From assembly GCF_021735925.1 (NCBI RefSeq), contig NZ_WMEA01000001.1:186001-250000 (forward strand): a stretch of DNA of 64,000 bases, read 5' to 3'. Source of the stretch: Loktanella sp. M215 (GTDB lineage: Bacteria; Pseudomonadota; Alphaproteobacteria; Rhodobacterales; Rhodobacteraceae). Position 1 is the first letter of the stretch; each line of letters begins with the position of its first letter. Shown here piece after piece: positions 36,337 through 45,223 of the stretch. The translations under genes were made by a program, and so were the position numbers. Below the pieces are notes generated by a model. The model saw only the letters and a program-made list of their open reading frames with translations. It was not told where the DNA came from and did not search any database.

Positions 36337-36939
36337 ATGCAATACGAAAATGTCGTCCTCGTCATCCACCTGATTCTCGCGCTGACGCTGATCGGCACCG
36401 TGCTGCTGCAGCGGTCCGAAGGCGGCGGTCTGGGCGTGGGCGGCGGCGGTGGTGCGACGGGCAGCAGACCCGCGCCGACCGCGATGGGCAAGGTCACCTG
36501 GATCCTCGCGCTGGGGTTCATCGCCACGTCGATCGCGCTGACGATCATTGCCGCTGAAAACGCCGCCGGTGCATCTGTCGTCGACCGCCTGCAGGACGCG
36601 CCGGTCTCTGATCCCGCGCAGCCCGCGACACCGGGTCTGGGCAACGACCTGCTGCCCCCACCGGCCAACGATGCATCATTGACGCCGGGCGGCAACGACG
36701 CCGCACCCGCCGCGAAGACGCCCGCGGCTGACGCGACCGCCCCCGCCGCTGACACCGCTGCTCCCGCGCCAGAGGCTGCGCCGACCACGACAGTCCCCGC
36801 ACCGGCCGCCGATGCGCCCCAGCCTGCCGCGGAAACGCCGGCACCCGCAGCCCCGGCTGACACGACGCCCGCCACCGATACGCCTGCCGCAGATGTCCCG
36901 GCCACTGGCGACGCGCCGCAGACTCCTGCGGGGAACTGA
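36337..36939 (+). CDS. secG: preprotein translocase subunit SecG with long Ala/Pro-rich tail
   Basis: 200 residues. The N-terminal ~75 residues are a standard SecG: two spans (VVLVIHLILALTLIGTVLL and WILALGFIATSIALTIIA) joined by a Gly-rich loop with QRSEGGGLG. It assists SecYE in protein export. E. coli SecG is 110 residues; here ~125 extra residues consist almost only of Ala, Pro, Asp and Thr (AAPAPEAAP-type repeats). They would extend from the second span. The gene is 164 bases upstream of pyrG in the same direction. Confidence 0.93.
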   Translation: MQYENVVLVIHLILALTLIGTVLLQRSEGGGLGVGGGGGATGSRPAPTAMGKVTWILALGFIATSIALTIIAAENAAGASVVDRLQDAPVSDPAQPATPGLGNDLLPPPANDASLTPGGNDAAPAAKTPAADATAPAADTAAPAPEAAPTTTVPAPAADAPQPAAETPAPAAPADTTPATDTPAADVPATGDAPQTPAGN

Positions 36940-36961
36940 GGCCGCACGTCCCACAATACGT

Positions 36962-36981
36962 TGCCGCGCAGCCGCGCGGCA
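36962..36981 (+). terminator. hairpin after secG
   Basis: TGCCGCGC pairs with GCGCGGCA (8 base pairs) around AGCC, 22 bases after the secG stop. No T-run follows, so it may be a weak terminator, an RNA-stabilising hairpin or part of the pyrG leader. Confidence 0.35.
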
Positions 36982-37103
36982 CATCATGATCTTGCGTCAC
37001 GGGTTGCGCTGGGTGGCCATTTCCGGCTATTCTCAAATCCCGTGATATTGCGATCCCAAGGGGGTCGCCGGTCTGCAATTCTGACACGCACGGGGGCCTT
37101 ACC

Positions 37104-38747
37104 ATGGCACGTTTCATCTTCATCACGGGCGGGGTTGTGTCCTCTTTGGGCAAGGGGCTGGCCTCTGCCGCCCTTGGCGCCCTGCTGCAGGCGCGCGGCT
37201 ATACGGTCCGCCTGCGCAAGCTGGACCCTTACCTGAACGTCGACCCCGGCACGATGTCACCGTTCGAGCATGGCGAGGTCTTCGTGACCGACGACGGCGC
37301 GGAAACCGACCTCGACCTTGGCCACTACGAACGCTTCACCGGCGTCGCGGCGCGCATGAGCGATTCGATCAGCTCCGGCCGCGTCTATTCCACGGTGCTG
37401 GAAAAGGAACGCCGCGGCGACTACCTCGGCAAGACGATCCAGGTCATTCCCCACGTCACGAACGAGATCAAGGACTTCATCCGCATCGGTGAGGACGAGG
37501 TCGATTTCATGCTCTGCGAAATCGGCGGCACCGTCGGCGACATCGAGGGCCTGCCCTTCTTCGAGGCGATCCGCCAGTTCGCGCAGGATAAGCCGCGCGG
37601 CCAGTGCATCTTCATGCACCTGACGCTGCTGCCCTACCTCGCCGCCAGCGGCGAGTTGAAGACCAAGCCGACGCAGCACTCGGTCAAGGAGCTGCGCAGC
37701 ATCGGCCTCGCGCCCGACATCCTCGTCTGCCGGTCGGAACATCCGATCCCGGAACGCGAGCGTGAAAAGATCGGCCTGTTCTGCAACGTCCGCAAGGACG
37801 CCGTGATCGCCGCCTACGACCTCAAGTCGATCTACGAGGCGCCGCTGGCCTACCACGCACAGGGTCTGGATCAGGCGGTGCTCGACGCCTTCAACATCTC
37901 GCCCGCCCCCGCGCCGAACCTTGCCGTCTGGCACGACGTCGCCGACCGCATCCATAACCCCGAAGGTCAGGTCAGCGTCGCCATCGTCGGCAAATACACG
38001 CAGCTGGAAGACGCCTACAAATCCATCGCAGAAGCGCTGACCCACGGGGGCATGGCGAACCGGGTCAAGGTCAAGATCGAATGGGTCGACGCCGAACTCT
38101 TCGACCGCGAGGATGCCGCCCCCTACCTCGAAGGTTTCCACGCGATCCTCGTGCCCGGCGGCTTTGGCGAACGCGGCACCGAAGGCAAGATCAAGGCCGC
38201 GCAATTCGCCCGCGAAAAGGGCGTGCCCTACCTCGGCATCTGCCTCGGCATGCAGATGGCTGTGATCGAGGCCGCGCGCAACGTCGCGGGCCTGACCACC
38301 GCCGGGTCAGAGGAATTCGACCACGAATCCGGCAGCCGCCGGTTCGAGCCGGTCGTCTACCACCTCAAGGAATGGGTGCAGGGCAACCAGACCGTCGCGC
38401 GCAAGGCCGACGACGCCAAGGGCGGCACCATGCGCCTCGGCGCCTACGATGCGATCCTGCGCGAAGGCTCCAAGGTCGCCGAGGTTTACGGCACCACCAC
38501 GATCGAGGAACGCCACCGCCACCGCTACGAGGTCGACACCAAGTACCGCGAAAAGCTGGAGGCGACCGGCCTGTGCTTTACCGGCATGTCGCCGGACGGC
38601 AAGCTGCCGGAAATCGTCGAATGGACCAACCACCCGTGGTTCATCGGCGTCCAGTTCCATCCGGAGCTGAAGTCGAAACCCTTCGCCCCGCATCCCCTTT
38701 TCGCAGACTTCGTCCGCGCCGCCGTGGAAAACAGCCGCCTGGTCTAG
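37104..38747 (+). CDS. pyrG: CTP synthase
   Basis: 547 residues, full length. The N-terminal amidoligase domain ([32 protein letters not shown]) makes CTP from UTP and ATP. The C-terminal class I glutamine amidotransferase domain has the nucleophile in YLGICLGMQ and the His/Glu pair near FHPELKSKP. The start is preceded by GGGGGCC. It is downstream of secG but separated by 164 bases. It is followed by hairpin repeat copy 3 and a terminator shared with the convergent mipA-like gene. Confidence 0.98.
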   Translation: MARFIFITGGVVSSLGKGLASAALGALLQARGYTVRLRKLDPYLNVDPGTMSPFEHGEVFVTDDGAETDLDLGHYERFTGVAARMSDSISSGRVYSTVLEKERRGDYLGKTIQVIPHVTNEIKDFIRIGEDEVDFMLCEIGGTVGDIEGLPFFEAIRQFAQDKPRGQCIFMHLTLLPYLAASGELKTKPTQHSVKELRSIGLAPDILVCRSEHPIPEREREKIGLFCNVRKDAVIAAYDLKSIYEAPLAYHAQGLDQAVLDAFNISPAPAPNLAVWHDVADRIHNPEGQVSVAIVGKYTQLEDAYKSIAEALTHGGMANRVKVKIEWVDAELFDREDAAPYLEGFHAILVPGGFGERGTEGKIKAAQFAREKGVPYLGICLGMQMAVIEAARNVAGLTTAGSEEFDHESGSRRFEPVVYHLKEWVQGNQTVARKADDAKGGTMRLGAYDAILREGSKVAEVYGTTTIEERHRHRYEVDTKYREKLEATGLCFTGMSPDGKLPEIVEWTNHPWFIGVQFHPELKSKPFAPHPLFADFVRAAVENSRLV

Positions 38748-38760
38748 ACACGCGCCCCAC

Positions 38761-38810
38761 CTTCTTCTGGTCGAAAATACTTTGGGGGTGCGGGGGCAAA
38801 GCCCCCGCGA
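38761..38810 (+). repeat. dispersed convergent-gap hairpin repeat, copy 3
   Basis: CTTCTTCTGGTCGAAAATAC then TTTGGGGG then a perfect hairpin GCGGGGGC-AAA-GCCCCCGC. It begins 13 bases after the pyrG stop and lies in the convergent gap with the MipA gene. The first 22 bases match copy 2 except for one base. Confidence 0.87.
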
Positions 38811-38831
38811 CACAGGCCCCCGCCAGACACA

Positions 38832-38865
38832 AAAAAGGCGCGCCCGGACCCGGACGCGCCTTTTT
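38832..38865. terminator. bidirectional Rho-independent terminator between pyrG and the MipA gene
   Basis: AAAAAGGCGCG pairs with CGCGCCTTTTT (11 base pairs) around a 12-base loop that can itself fold (CCGG ... CCGG). It lies 18 bases from the mipA-type stop and 85 bases past pyrG, with A/T runs on both sides. Confidence 0.88.
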
Positions 38866-38883
38866 GTCTGTCTTGAACAGTGT

Positions 38884-39666
38884 TCAGAAGCTGAAGCGCC
38901 GCGTGATCACCAGACCGGCAGAGGTCATCGAATCCTTGCCCTGACGCACGATCGGGCTGTTTTCCGCATCGTTGACGAACTTGTCGTAGCGCACCAGTGC
39001 CTTCATCGACCAGTCGGGGGTGAAGTCATAAACGGCAGAGGCTTCGATCCCCTGCCCCAGCAGACCGCCAGCGGCGCTGTATCCGCCGACCGGCGTGAAC
39101 TGGCTCAGACGCGATCCTGCCGCCTTGGCGCGCACGGCCTCGGTTGCGGTCACGCCAAAATACTGTTGCGCGAAATCGTCATCGCCGAACGACAGACGCG
39201 GGCCGACACGCAGCTCCAGCTGGCGCGACGGATGAAAGATCGCGTCCGCCCCCACGTCACCGACCAGCGCCGAATGACCGGTCACGCCATAGCGCGCCAC
39301 GGCGAACAGGTAGTAGTTCCGCGCCGTGTAGGTGACACCGCCGCCCAGTTCGATGGCTGCATCGATCGGATCGGTGCCGGCCAGTTCCTTGTACTTCGAC
39401 CCGTTGCGCTCGTTGATGAACCCCAGCGACCCGGTAAAGCCGAAACCCATCGGCTCCACCCCGTCGGCCGAACCGAAATGCAGCGGCCCGACGTTCAGCT
39501 CCTGAATGTCGAAGCTGCCGCCGATCCCGGTCTCGTAGTCGGACGACCCGAAATAGCCGGGCTGGATCTGCGGGCCGAGGCCGATCGAGAAGGTGTTCTG
39601 CGCAAAGGCCGCAACGGGCAGAAACGCCGCGACAAAAGCCGCGGGCAGCAGGCGGGAAAAGGACAT
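38884..39666 (-). CDS. MipA/OmpV-family outer-membrane protein
   Basis: 260 residues with a signal peptide (SFSRLLPAAFVAAFLPVAAF, cut near AFA-Q) followed by alternating amphipathic strands ending in the C-terminal aromatic residue (RRFSF), as in outer-membrane beta-barrels. GLGPQIQPGYFGS near the mature start, RVGPRLSFGDDDFAQQYFGV, and the C-terminal SMKALVRYDKFV are MipA/OmpV features. MipA scaffolds murein synthesis enzymes in E. coli; OmpV members also act as general barrels, so the role here is open. The ATG at 39666 starts the signal peptide. Confidence 0.87.
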   Translation of the reverse strand: MSFSRLLPAAFVAAFLPVAAFAQNTFSIGLGPQIQPGYFGSSDYETGIGGSFDIQELNVGPLHFGSADGVEPMGFGFTGSLGFINERNGSKYKELAGTDPIDAAIELGGGVTYTARNYYLFAVARYGVTGHSALVGDVGADAIFHPSRQLELRVGPRLSFGDDDFAQQYFGVTATEAVRAKAAGSRLSQFTPVGGYSAAGGLLGQGIEASAVYDFTPDWSMKALVRYDKFVNDAENSPIVRQGKDSMTSAGLVITRRFSF

Positions 39667-39770
39667 GGATCTGACTTTCCGGAGGTTGGATGTAATTTGT
39701 GCCGACCCTAACAACAATGATCCGCCCGGCAAGGCTTCACGGCGCAGGCAAAGAAGGTTAGGGCAGAGTG

Positions 39771-40553
39771 ATGCTATCATATCAACACGCCTATCACGCG
39801 GGCAACATGGCCGACGTCCACAAGCACGCCCTGCTGGCGTGGATGCTGGACTACATGATCCAGAAGCCCAAGCCCCTGTCCTATCTCGAAACCCACGCCG
39901 GTCGCGCGCTCTATGACCTGTCGGGGGTCGAGTCCGCCAAGACCGGCGAGGCCGCGCAGGGGATCGCGCTCGCCGCGGGCTGGTTCGCGCCCGATCACCC
40001 CTACGCCCGCGCGCTTGCCAAGACGCGCAGCCTTCACGGCCGTCACGCGTATCCCGGCAGCCCGCAGATCGCGCTCGATACGCTCCGGTTCGAGGACGAG
40101 GTCACCCTCGCCGAACTGCACCCCGCCGAGGCGGAGGCCCTGCGCACCGCCCTGCCCGGCGTCACCGTGACGCAGACCGACGGCCTTGCGATGGCCCTGT
40201 CCCGCTGCCCGCCGGACCCGCGCCGGGGCCTGCTGCTCTGCGATCCCAGCTGGGAGGTGAAGGCGGACTACGACGAGGTGCCCGAATTCCTGCGCAAGCT
40301 GCATCGCCGCTGGCCCGTGGGTGTGCTGGCGCTGTGGTATCCGGTCCTGACCGACGCCCGGCACAAACCGATGCTGCGCGTCCTGCACCGGCAGTTTCCC
40401 GATGCCATCTCTCACACCGTGAACTTCCCGCCCGCCCGGCCGGGTCACGGCATGGTCGGGTCCGGCCTTTTCGTCGTCAACCCGCCCTACGGCTTCGTGG
40501 ACGAGGCCAATGCCCTGTCACGGCTTTTTGCGCAGGTGGAACCGCAGACCTGA
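39771..40553 (+). CDS. rlmJ: 23S rRNA (adenine(2030)-N6)-methyltransferase RlmJ
   Basis: 260-residue SAM-dependent rRNA methyltransferase. It opens LSYQHAYHAGNMADVHKHA, the conserved RlmJ start, and has THAGRALYDL (SAM loop) and GSPQIA. The catalytic DPPY motif of E. coli appears here as DPSW (LLCDPSWEVKADYDE), a Pro-to-Ser and Tyr-to-Trp change; the Ser is known in related proteins, the Trp is less usual. NPPYGF occurs near the C-terminus. ATG at 39771 was preferred over GTG three bases upstream. Confidence 0.93.
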   Translation: MLSYQHAYHAGNMADVHKHALLAWMLDYMIQKPKPLSYLETHAGRALYDLSGVESAKTGEAAQGIALAAGWFAPDHPYARALAKTRSLHGRHAYPGSPQIALDTLRFEDEVTLAELHPAEAEALRTALPGVTVTQTDGLAMALSRCPPDPRRGLLLCDPSWEVKADYDEVPEFLRKLHRRWPVGVLALWYPVLTDARHKPMLRVLHRQFPDAISHTVNFPPARPGHGMVGSGLFVVNPPYGFVDEANALSRLFAQVEPQT

Positions 40554-40598
40554 CCGCCCGCCCTTTCCGCGGCGGGTCCGCAGCCCTATAACAAGCCC

Positions 40599-41033
40599 AT
40601 GTTTGCAGATCTCCTTCGGCGCATGGCCGCCCCCGCCCCCGACCGGATGCCCGACGCCGATGCGCGTCTGGCACTGGGTGCCCTGCTGGTCCGGCTCGCC
40701 CGCGCCGACGGTCGCTACGAACCGATCGAGAAACAGCGGATCGAGGCGGTGCTCTGCCACCGCTATGGCCTCACCGACGCCGCCGACCTGCGCCAGCAGT
40801 GCGAGGAACTGGAATCCCAAGCCCCCGACACCGTCCGCTTTACCCGCGCGATCAAGGACGCCGTCGACTACGACCACCGCCTGTCGGTGATCGAGGCGAT
40901 GTGGCAGATCGTGCTGGCCGATGGCGAGCGTGACGCACAGGAAGACAGCATCATGCGCATGGTCGCCCCGATGCTGGGCGTGACCGATCAGGACAGCAAC
41001 GCCATCCGCCGCCGGATCGAGGCTCAGGCCTGA
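40599..41033 (+). CDS. TerB-like (DUF/tellurite-resistance TerB family) helical protein
   Basis: 144-residue soluble, mostly helical protein with the TerB-family pattern. The first half has LALGALLVRLARADGRYEPIE, an acidic metal-site-like ARADG near residue 37; the second half mirrors it with MWQIVLADGERDAQED. Family members bind metal and sense stress, but not all confer tellurite resistance and no other ter genes are present. It follows rlmJ by 45 bases in the same direction. Confidence 0.8.
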   Translation: MFADLLRRMAAPAPDRMPDADARLALGALLVRLARADGRYEPIEKQRIEAVLCHRYGLTDAADLRQQCEELESQAPDTVRFTRAIKDAVDYDHRLSVIEAMWQIVLADGERDAQEDSIMRMVAPMLGVTDQDSNAIRRRIEAQA

Positions 41034-41088
41034 TCCCCCGCACGGACCCCGTTGCAATCGCCTGCGTTCTGCGGCCTAATTCGGCCCC

Positions 41089-41868
41089 ATGAACACAGCA
41101 AAGCCTCCCGTCATCGCGATCCGCAACCTGCACAAGGCATACGGCTCGCTCGAGGTCCTCAAGGGCGTCGACATCACTGCCCCCGCGGGCCACGTCGTCT
41201 CGCTCATCGGCTCCTCCGGGTCCGGTAAATCCACCCTGCTGCGCTGCGCCAACCTGCTGGAAGACAGCCAGCAGGGCGATATCCTCTTTGACGGCGAACC
41301 CGTCAAATGGAAGGGCGAGGGCCTGAACCGCCGCCCCGCCGACCACGCCCAGATGATCCGTATCCGCACGAACCTGTCGATGGTCTTCCAGCAGTTCAAC
41401 CTCTGGGCGCATATGACGATCCTGCAGAACGTGATGGAGGCGCCGCTGACGGTCCTCAAACGCGACCGGGCCGAGGTTGCCGATGCCGCCCGCCGCTACC
41501 TCGACAAGGTCGGGATAGGTGACAAGGCCGATGCCTATCCCGCCCAATTATCGGGCGGCCAGCAACAAAGGGCGGCAATCGCCCGCGCGCTTTGCATGGA
41601 ACCCAAGGCGCTTCTGTTCGACGAACCGACCTCCGCCCTTGACCCGGAACTGGAACAAGAGGTCGTCCGCGTCATCAAGGCGCTGGCCGAAGAAGGCCGC
41701 ACCATGCTGATCGTGACCCATGACATGCGCATGGCGCAGGATGTCAGCGACCACGTCGTCTTTCTGCATCAAGGCGTGATTGAGGAGGAAGGCGCCCCCG
41801 CCGACCTCTTCACCAACCCGCAGACCGACCGCCTGCGCGGGTTCCTCTCGGCCACGGTCCCGGCCTGA
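41089..41868 (+). CDS. amino-acid-type ABC transporter ATP-binding protein
   Basis: 259 residues, a HisP/GlnQ-type ATPase of the polar amino acid (PAAT) class. Walker A GSSGSGKST is near residue 44, the signature LSGGQQQRAAIARAL is at about 150, Walker B is LLFDEPTSALDPE and the H-loop is VTHDM. It provides energy for uptake of the solute bound by the protein at 41972 through the two permeases. It is the first gene of the transporter group; a T-run hairpin lies between it and the binding-protein gene, so the ATPase and the rest may be separate transcripts. Confidence 0.95.
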   Translation: MNTAKPPVIAIRNLHKAYGSLEVLKGVDITAPAGHVVSLIGSSGSGKSTLLRCANLLEDSQQGDILFDGEPVKWKGEGLNRRPADHAQMIRIRTNLSMVFQQFNLWAHMTILQNVMEAPLTVLKRDRAEVADAARRYLDKVGIGDKADAYPAQLSGGQQQRAAIARALCMEPKALLFDEPTSALDPELEQEVVRVIKALAEEGRTMLIVTHDMRMAQDVSDHVVFLHQGVIEEEGAPADLFTNPQTDRLRGFLSATVPA

Positions 41869-41880
41869 CGCAACGTCAGC

Positions 41881-41907
41881 CCGCCGACCCTTGCCATCGG
41901 CGGCTTT
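41881..41907 (+). terminator. hairpin with short T-run between ATPase and binding-protein genes
   Basis: CCGCCGA pairs with TCGGCGG (7 base pairs) around a 9-base loop and is followed by CTTTTC, 12 bases after the ATPase stop. It may terminate or attenuate transcription into the binding-protein gene. Confidence 0.6.
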
Positions 41908-41971
41908 TCGCATAACCCTCTGCCGATCAACGGGGCCGCAACGCCGGCCTATCCAACGGGAGACGACCGAG

Positions 41972-42694
41972 ATGAAACTGATACTGACCGCCGCAGCCCT
42001 GTCGCTGCTTGCCGGGTCCGCCATGGCGCAGGACGTGGTCCGCATGGGGACCGAGGGCGCCTACCCTCCGTACAACTTCATCAATGACGCGGGCGAGGTC
42101 GACGGGTTCGAGCGTGTGCTGGGCGACGAGCTGTGCAAGCGGGCCGCGCTGACCTGCACCTGGGTCACCAACGACTGGGACAGCATCATCCCGAACCTCG
42201 TCTCCGGTAACTACGACGTCATCATGGCCGGCATGTCGATCACGCCGGAACGGCAAGAGGTCATCGCCTTCTCCGACCCCTACACTCAGCCCGACCCCAG
42301 CGCCTTCGTCGCCATGAACGCCGATGCTGACCTGTCGACCGGCATCATCGCCGCCCAGACCGGCACGATTCAGGCCGGCTACGTCGCCGCCGACATGCCC
42401 GACGCGACCCTGCTGGAATTCGCGACCCCCGAGGAAGCCGTTTCTGCCGTCCGCAACGGCGAGGCTGACGCCGTGCTGGCCGACAAGGCCTACCTCGTGC
42501 CCATCGCCGAGGCCGAAGCCGACCTCGATTTCGCCGGCGACGACGTGCTGATCGGCGGCGGCATCGGTCTGGGCCTGCGCCAGACCGACGCGGAACTGAA
42601 GGCGAAATTCGACACCGCCATCCAGTCCATGAAGGACGACGGCAGCCTGAACACGCTGATCACCGAAATGCTGCCCGGTTCCGCGCCGTTCTAA
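41972..42694 (+). CDS. periplasmic solute-binding protein (PAAT/family 3)
   Basis: 240 residues with a signal peptide (LILTAAALSLLAGSAMA, cut before QDVV) and a complete type II family 3 fold. Typical motifs are MGTEGAYPPYNFIND, LVSGNYDVIMAGMSITPERQ and VLADKAYLVPI. The Arg and Asp positions resemble those that hold the alpha-amino acid group in basic or polar amino acid binders, but the ligand cannot be named. The ATG at 41972 begins the signal peptide. A perfect 10-base-pair hairpin follows the stop. Confidence 0.93.
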   Translation: MKLILTAAALSLLAGSAMAQDVVRMGTEGAYPPYNFINDAGEVDGFERVLGDELCKRAALTCTWVTNDWDSIIPNLVSGNYDVIMAGMSITPERQEVIAFSDPYTQPDPSAFVAMNADADLSTGIIAAQTGTIQAGYVAADMPDATLLEFATPEEAVSAVRNGEADAVLADKAYLVPIAEAEADLDFAGDDVLIGGGIGLGLRQTDAELKAKFDTAIQSMKDDGSLNTLITEMLPGSAPF

Positions 42695-42700
42695 ACCAGC

Positions 42701-42730
42701 TGCGCCGCGCTTCAACTGATGCGCGGCGCA
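42701..42730 (+). terminator. intra-operon hairpin after the binding-protein gene
   Basis: TGCGCCGCGC pairs with GCGCGGCGCA around a 10-base loop, 7 bases after the binding-protein stop. There is no T-run. In ABC operons such structures stabilise the upstream mRNA and raise binding protein over permease levels. Confidence 0.7.
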
Positions 42731-42783
42731 TCCCCTTCATCTGACAAGATAAACGCAAAAGACATCAGCCAGGGATTCCGCCG

Positions 42784-43668
42784 ATTTTCAGCTATTGCGC
42801 AGACCCGGCCAGCCTGTCTGGCCTGACATGGCTCTCCTGCTACCTGACGACGGGCAAGCACATGGGGATCTACTGGTCCGTGGGCACCGTGCTGCTGCTT
42901 CTGGCGATCACCGCACCGCTGGCGCTGTTGCTGGGCTTCGGCGCGGCCAATGCCGCCCGCAGCCGGGTGGCACCCCTGCGCTGGTTTGGCAAAACCTACA
43001 TGGCCGTCGTGCGCGGCGTGCCGGATATCGCCTTCTTCCTCTTCTTCGTCATCGCCCTCGATCAGGCGATCGAATACCTGCGGCAAAAGGTGCTCTGCCC
43101 CGACTGGACCGAACCCGTGCGGCAGGGCAACGACTTCGTCGTCTGTCCGCAGGCCAAGATGCCGCTTGGCAACGCCGCACAATGGGTGCACGAGACCTAC
43201 GGATTCGGCCTTGCCGTGCTGACCTTTTCCATCGTCTTCGGCGCCTTCGCCGCCAACGTCATGTTCGGCGCGATGCGCGCCGTCCCCCGCGGCCAGCTGG
43301 AAACGGCAGAGGCCTACGGCATGTCGCGCCGTCAGGTCAATCGCCGCATCCTCGTGCCGCAGATGTGGGTCTACGCCCTGCCCGGCCTGTCGAACCTCTG
43401 GATGGTGCTGATCAAGGCCACCCCGCTGCTGTTTCTGCTGGGGGTCGAGGATATCGTCTACTGGGCGCGCGAACTGGGCGGCACGAAGACACCCAACTTC
43501 ACCGACTATCCCCATAGCGACTGGCGCATGTGGTATTTCCTCGCCCTGCTGATCTTCTATCTGGCACTGACTAAGGCATCCGAAGCCGTCCTCTCGCGCA
43601 TCATGGCGCGCCTGACCCGCGGTCAGGCCACCGCGGGCGGTGAAGCGCAGCGCAAGGCCGCCGCATGA
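42784..43668 (+). CDS. ABC transporter permease (HisQM type), probable ATT start
   Basis: 294 residues from the preferred start. Inner-membrane subunit with five to six spans; the PAAT/HisM motif AYGMSRRQVNRRILVPQMW appears near the middle. There is no in-frame ATG, GTG or TTG between the stop at 42742-42744 and ATG 42862, yet the 26 codons before 42862 encode a segment with YCADPASLSGLTWLSCYLTT, which I recall as the usual start of this permease group. An ATT at 42784 with AGGGA eight bases upstream is therefore the likely initiator. The conservative alternative is ATG 42862, giving 268 residues without this segment. Confidence 0.85.
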   Translation: MFSYCADPASLSGLTWLSCYLTTGKHMGIYWSVGTVLLLLAITAPLALLLGFGAANAARSRVAPLRWFGKTYMAVVRGVPDIAFFLFFVIALDQAIEYLRQKVLCPDWTEPVRQGNDFVVCPQAKMPLGNAAQWVHETYGFGLAVLTFSIVFGAFAANVMFGAMRAVPRGQLETAEAYGMSRRQVNRRILVPQMWVYALPGLSNLWMVLIKATPLLFLLGVEDIVYWARELGGTKTPNFTDYPHSDWRMWYFLALLIFYLALTKASEAVLSRIMARLTRGQATAGGEAQRKAAA

Positions 43669-44471
43669 GCTGCATCCAGACCATCGCGGACTACGGGTTG
43701 CGCAGCCTCGGCATCGGCGAACGGTTGCTGCCGCGCGCGGATTTCACGCTCTGCCAGCAGTTCACGCTGATTGGCTCGGGCATGATCTGGAACATCTACT
43801 TCGGCATCCTCGCCCTCGCCGCCGGCTTCCTGCTGGCGACCGCATTGGCCTTGGGCAAGGCCTCGCGCCATGCCCTGCTGCGCAAGCCCGCCGACTGGTT
43901 CATCTTCATCTTCCGCGGCTCGCCGCTCTTCATCCAGTTCTTCTTCGCGTACTTCCTGTTCCTGTCGCTGAAGGGGGCCATTCCCGCCTTCGGCCTCTTC
44001 ACCTCCGCCTGGGCGGGGGCGCTGGTCGTGCTCTTCTTCAACACCGCCGCCTATTCGGCCGAGATCTTCTACGGCGCGCTCCTCTCGATCCCCAAGGGCG
44101 ATACAGAGGCTGCGGACGCTTACGGCCTGTCCGGCTGGTCGCGGTTCCGCCGGGTGATCTGGCCCACCATGCTGCGCCTCGCCTGGCCCGCCTACACGAA
44201 CGAAGCGATCTTTCTGTTCCACGCCACGACGCTGGTCTTCTTTTCGGGCTTTCCGGCGCTGCAGCAACGGGGCGATGCGCTCTATTACGCAAGTTACTTT
44301 GCCGATAAGACCTTCAACCCCTTCATCCCCTACCCGATCCTCGCGGGCTATTTCATCATCCTGACGCTGACGGTCATCACGATCTTCGGTGCCATCAATG
44401 CCCGCCTGAACCGCCACCTGCCCTCTGAAGCGCGCAAGAAGCTGCGGATCAGACCGCAGATCATCCGATAG
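43665..44471 (+). CDS. ABC transporter permease (second subunit, HisQM type)
   Basis: 268 residues, five to six spans, with the ABC permease loop near the middle (AAYSAEIFYGALLSIPKGDT, then ADAYGLSGWSRFRRVIWP). It pairs with the preceding permease, overlapping it by ATGA, to form the membrane channel. The C-terminal tail is basic. It is followed 68 bases later by the amidotransferase gene, linking transport with the downstream gamma-glutamyl enzymes. Confidence 0.93.
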   Translation: MSCIQTIADYGLRSLGIGERLLPRADFTLCQQFTLIGSGMIWNIYFGILALAAGFLLATALALGKASRHALLRKPADWFIFIFRGSPLFIQFFFAYFLFLSLKGAIPAFGLFTSAWAGALVVLFFNTAAYSAEIFYGALLSIPKGDTEAADAYGLSGWSRFRRVIWPTMLRLAWPAYTNEAIFLFHATTLVFFSGFPALQQRGDALYYASYFADKTFNPFIPYPILAGYFIILTLTVITIFGAINARLNRHLPSEARKKLRIRPQIIR

Positions 44472-44539
44472 CCAAGGGGGCCGGGTTGCCCCGGCCGCGC
44501 CACCGTCCTAGATTGCGCCTCATCAACAGCAGGTGATCC

Positions 44540-45223
44540 ATGAAAATCGGAATTTTGCAGACCGGGCACGCGCCAGACGCGATGCGGCCTGAGACGGGCG
44601 ACTACGCGGATCTGTTCAAGCGACTCCTTGGCGATCAGGGCTTCGACTTCGTCACATACGACGTGGTCGACATGGTCTTTCCCGACGACGTCCACGCCGC
44701 CGACGGCTGGCTGCTGACCGGATCAAAGCATGGCGCCTACGAAGACCACCCCTTCATCGCGCCGCTGGAGACCTTCATCCGCGACGCCTACGCCGCATCC
44801 GTGCCCATGGTCGGCATCTGCTTCGGCCATCAGATCATCGCACAGGCCCTTGGCGGCCGCGTTGAGAAGTTCCCCAACGGCTGGGCTGTCGGTCGGCAAA
44901 CCTACGACTGGCAGGGCGAAACCGTCGCCCTGAACGCCTGGCATCAGGATCAGGTGACGCAGGCGCCACAGGATGCCACCGTCGTCGCCACCAATGATTT
45001 TTGCCGCAACGCCGCCCTCGTCTACGGCGACCGCGTGTTCACCGTGCAGGCCCACCCGGAGTTCGAGAACGCCTTTACCAAGCGCCTTGGCGACGAGCGG
45101 GGCGAGGGTGTGGTGCCCGACCCCCTGCTGGCCGCCGCCCGTGCGGTGCAGCACGAACCCATCGACAACACCCGCGTCGCCGACCAGATGGCCCGGTTCT
45201 TCAAGACGCGGAGCATCGCATGA
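44540..45223 (+). CDS. class I glutamine amidotransferase (GuaA-N-like, stand-alone)
   Basis: 227 residues. The triad is complete: C94 in GICFGHQ, H172 and E174 in AHPEF. It lacks any synthetase domain, so it is either a free amidase or a partner for another enzyme. It overlaps the glutamine-synthetase-like gene by ATGA. In this setting a gamma-glutamyl hydrolase role, comparable to PuuD in putrescine breakdown, is attractive, but its sequence is nearer to GMP-synthase-type amidotransferases than to the PuuD peptidase C26 group. Function inferred from context. Confidence 0.85.
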   Translation: MKIGILQTGHAPDAMRPETGDYADLFKRLLGDQGFDFVTYDVVDMVFPDDVHAADGWLLTGSKHGAYEDHPFIAPLETFIRDAYAASVPMVGICFGHQIIAQALGGRVEKFPNGWAVGRQTYDWQGETVALNAWHQDQVTQAPQDATVVATNDFCRNAALVYGDRVFTVQAHPEFENAFTKRLGDERGEGVVPDPLLAAARAVQHEPIDNTRVADQMARFFKTRSIA

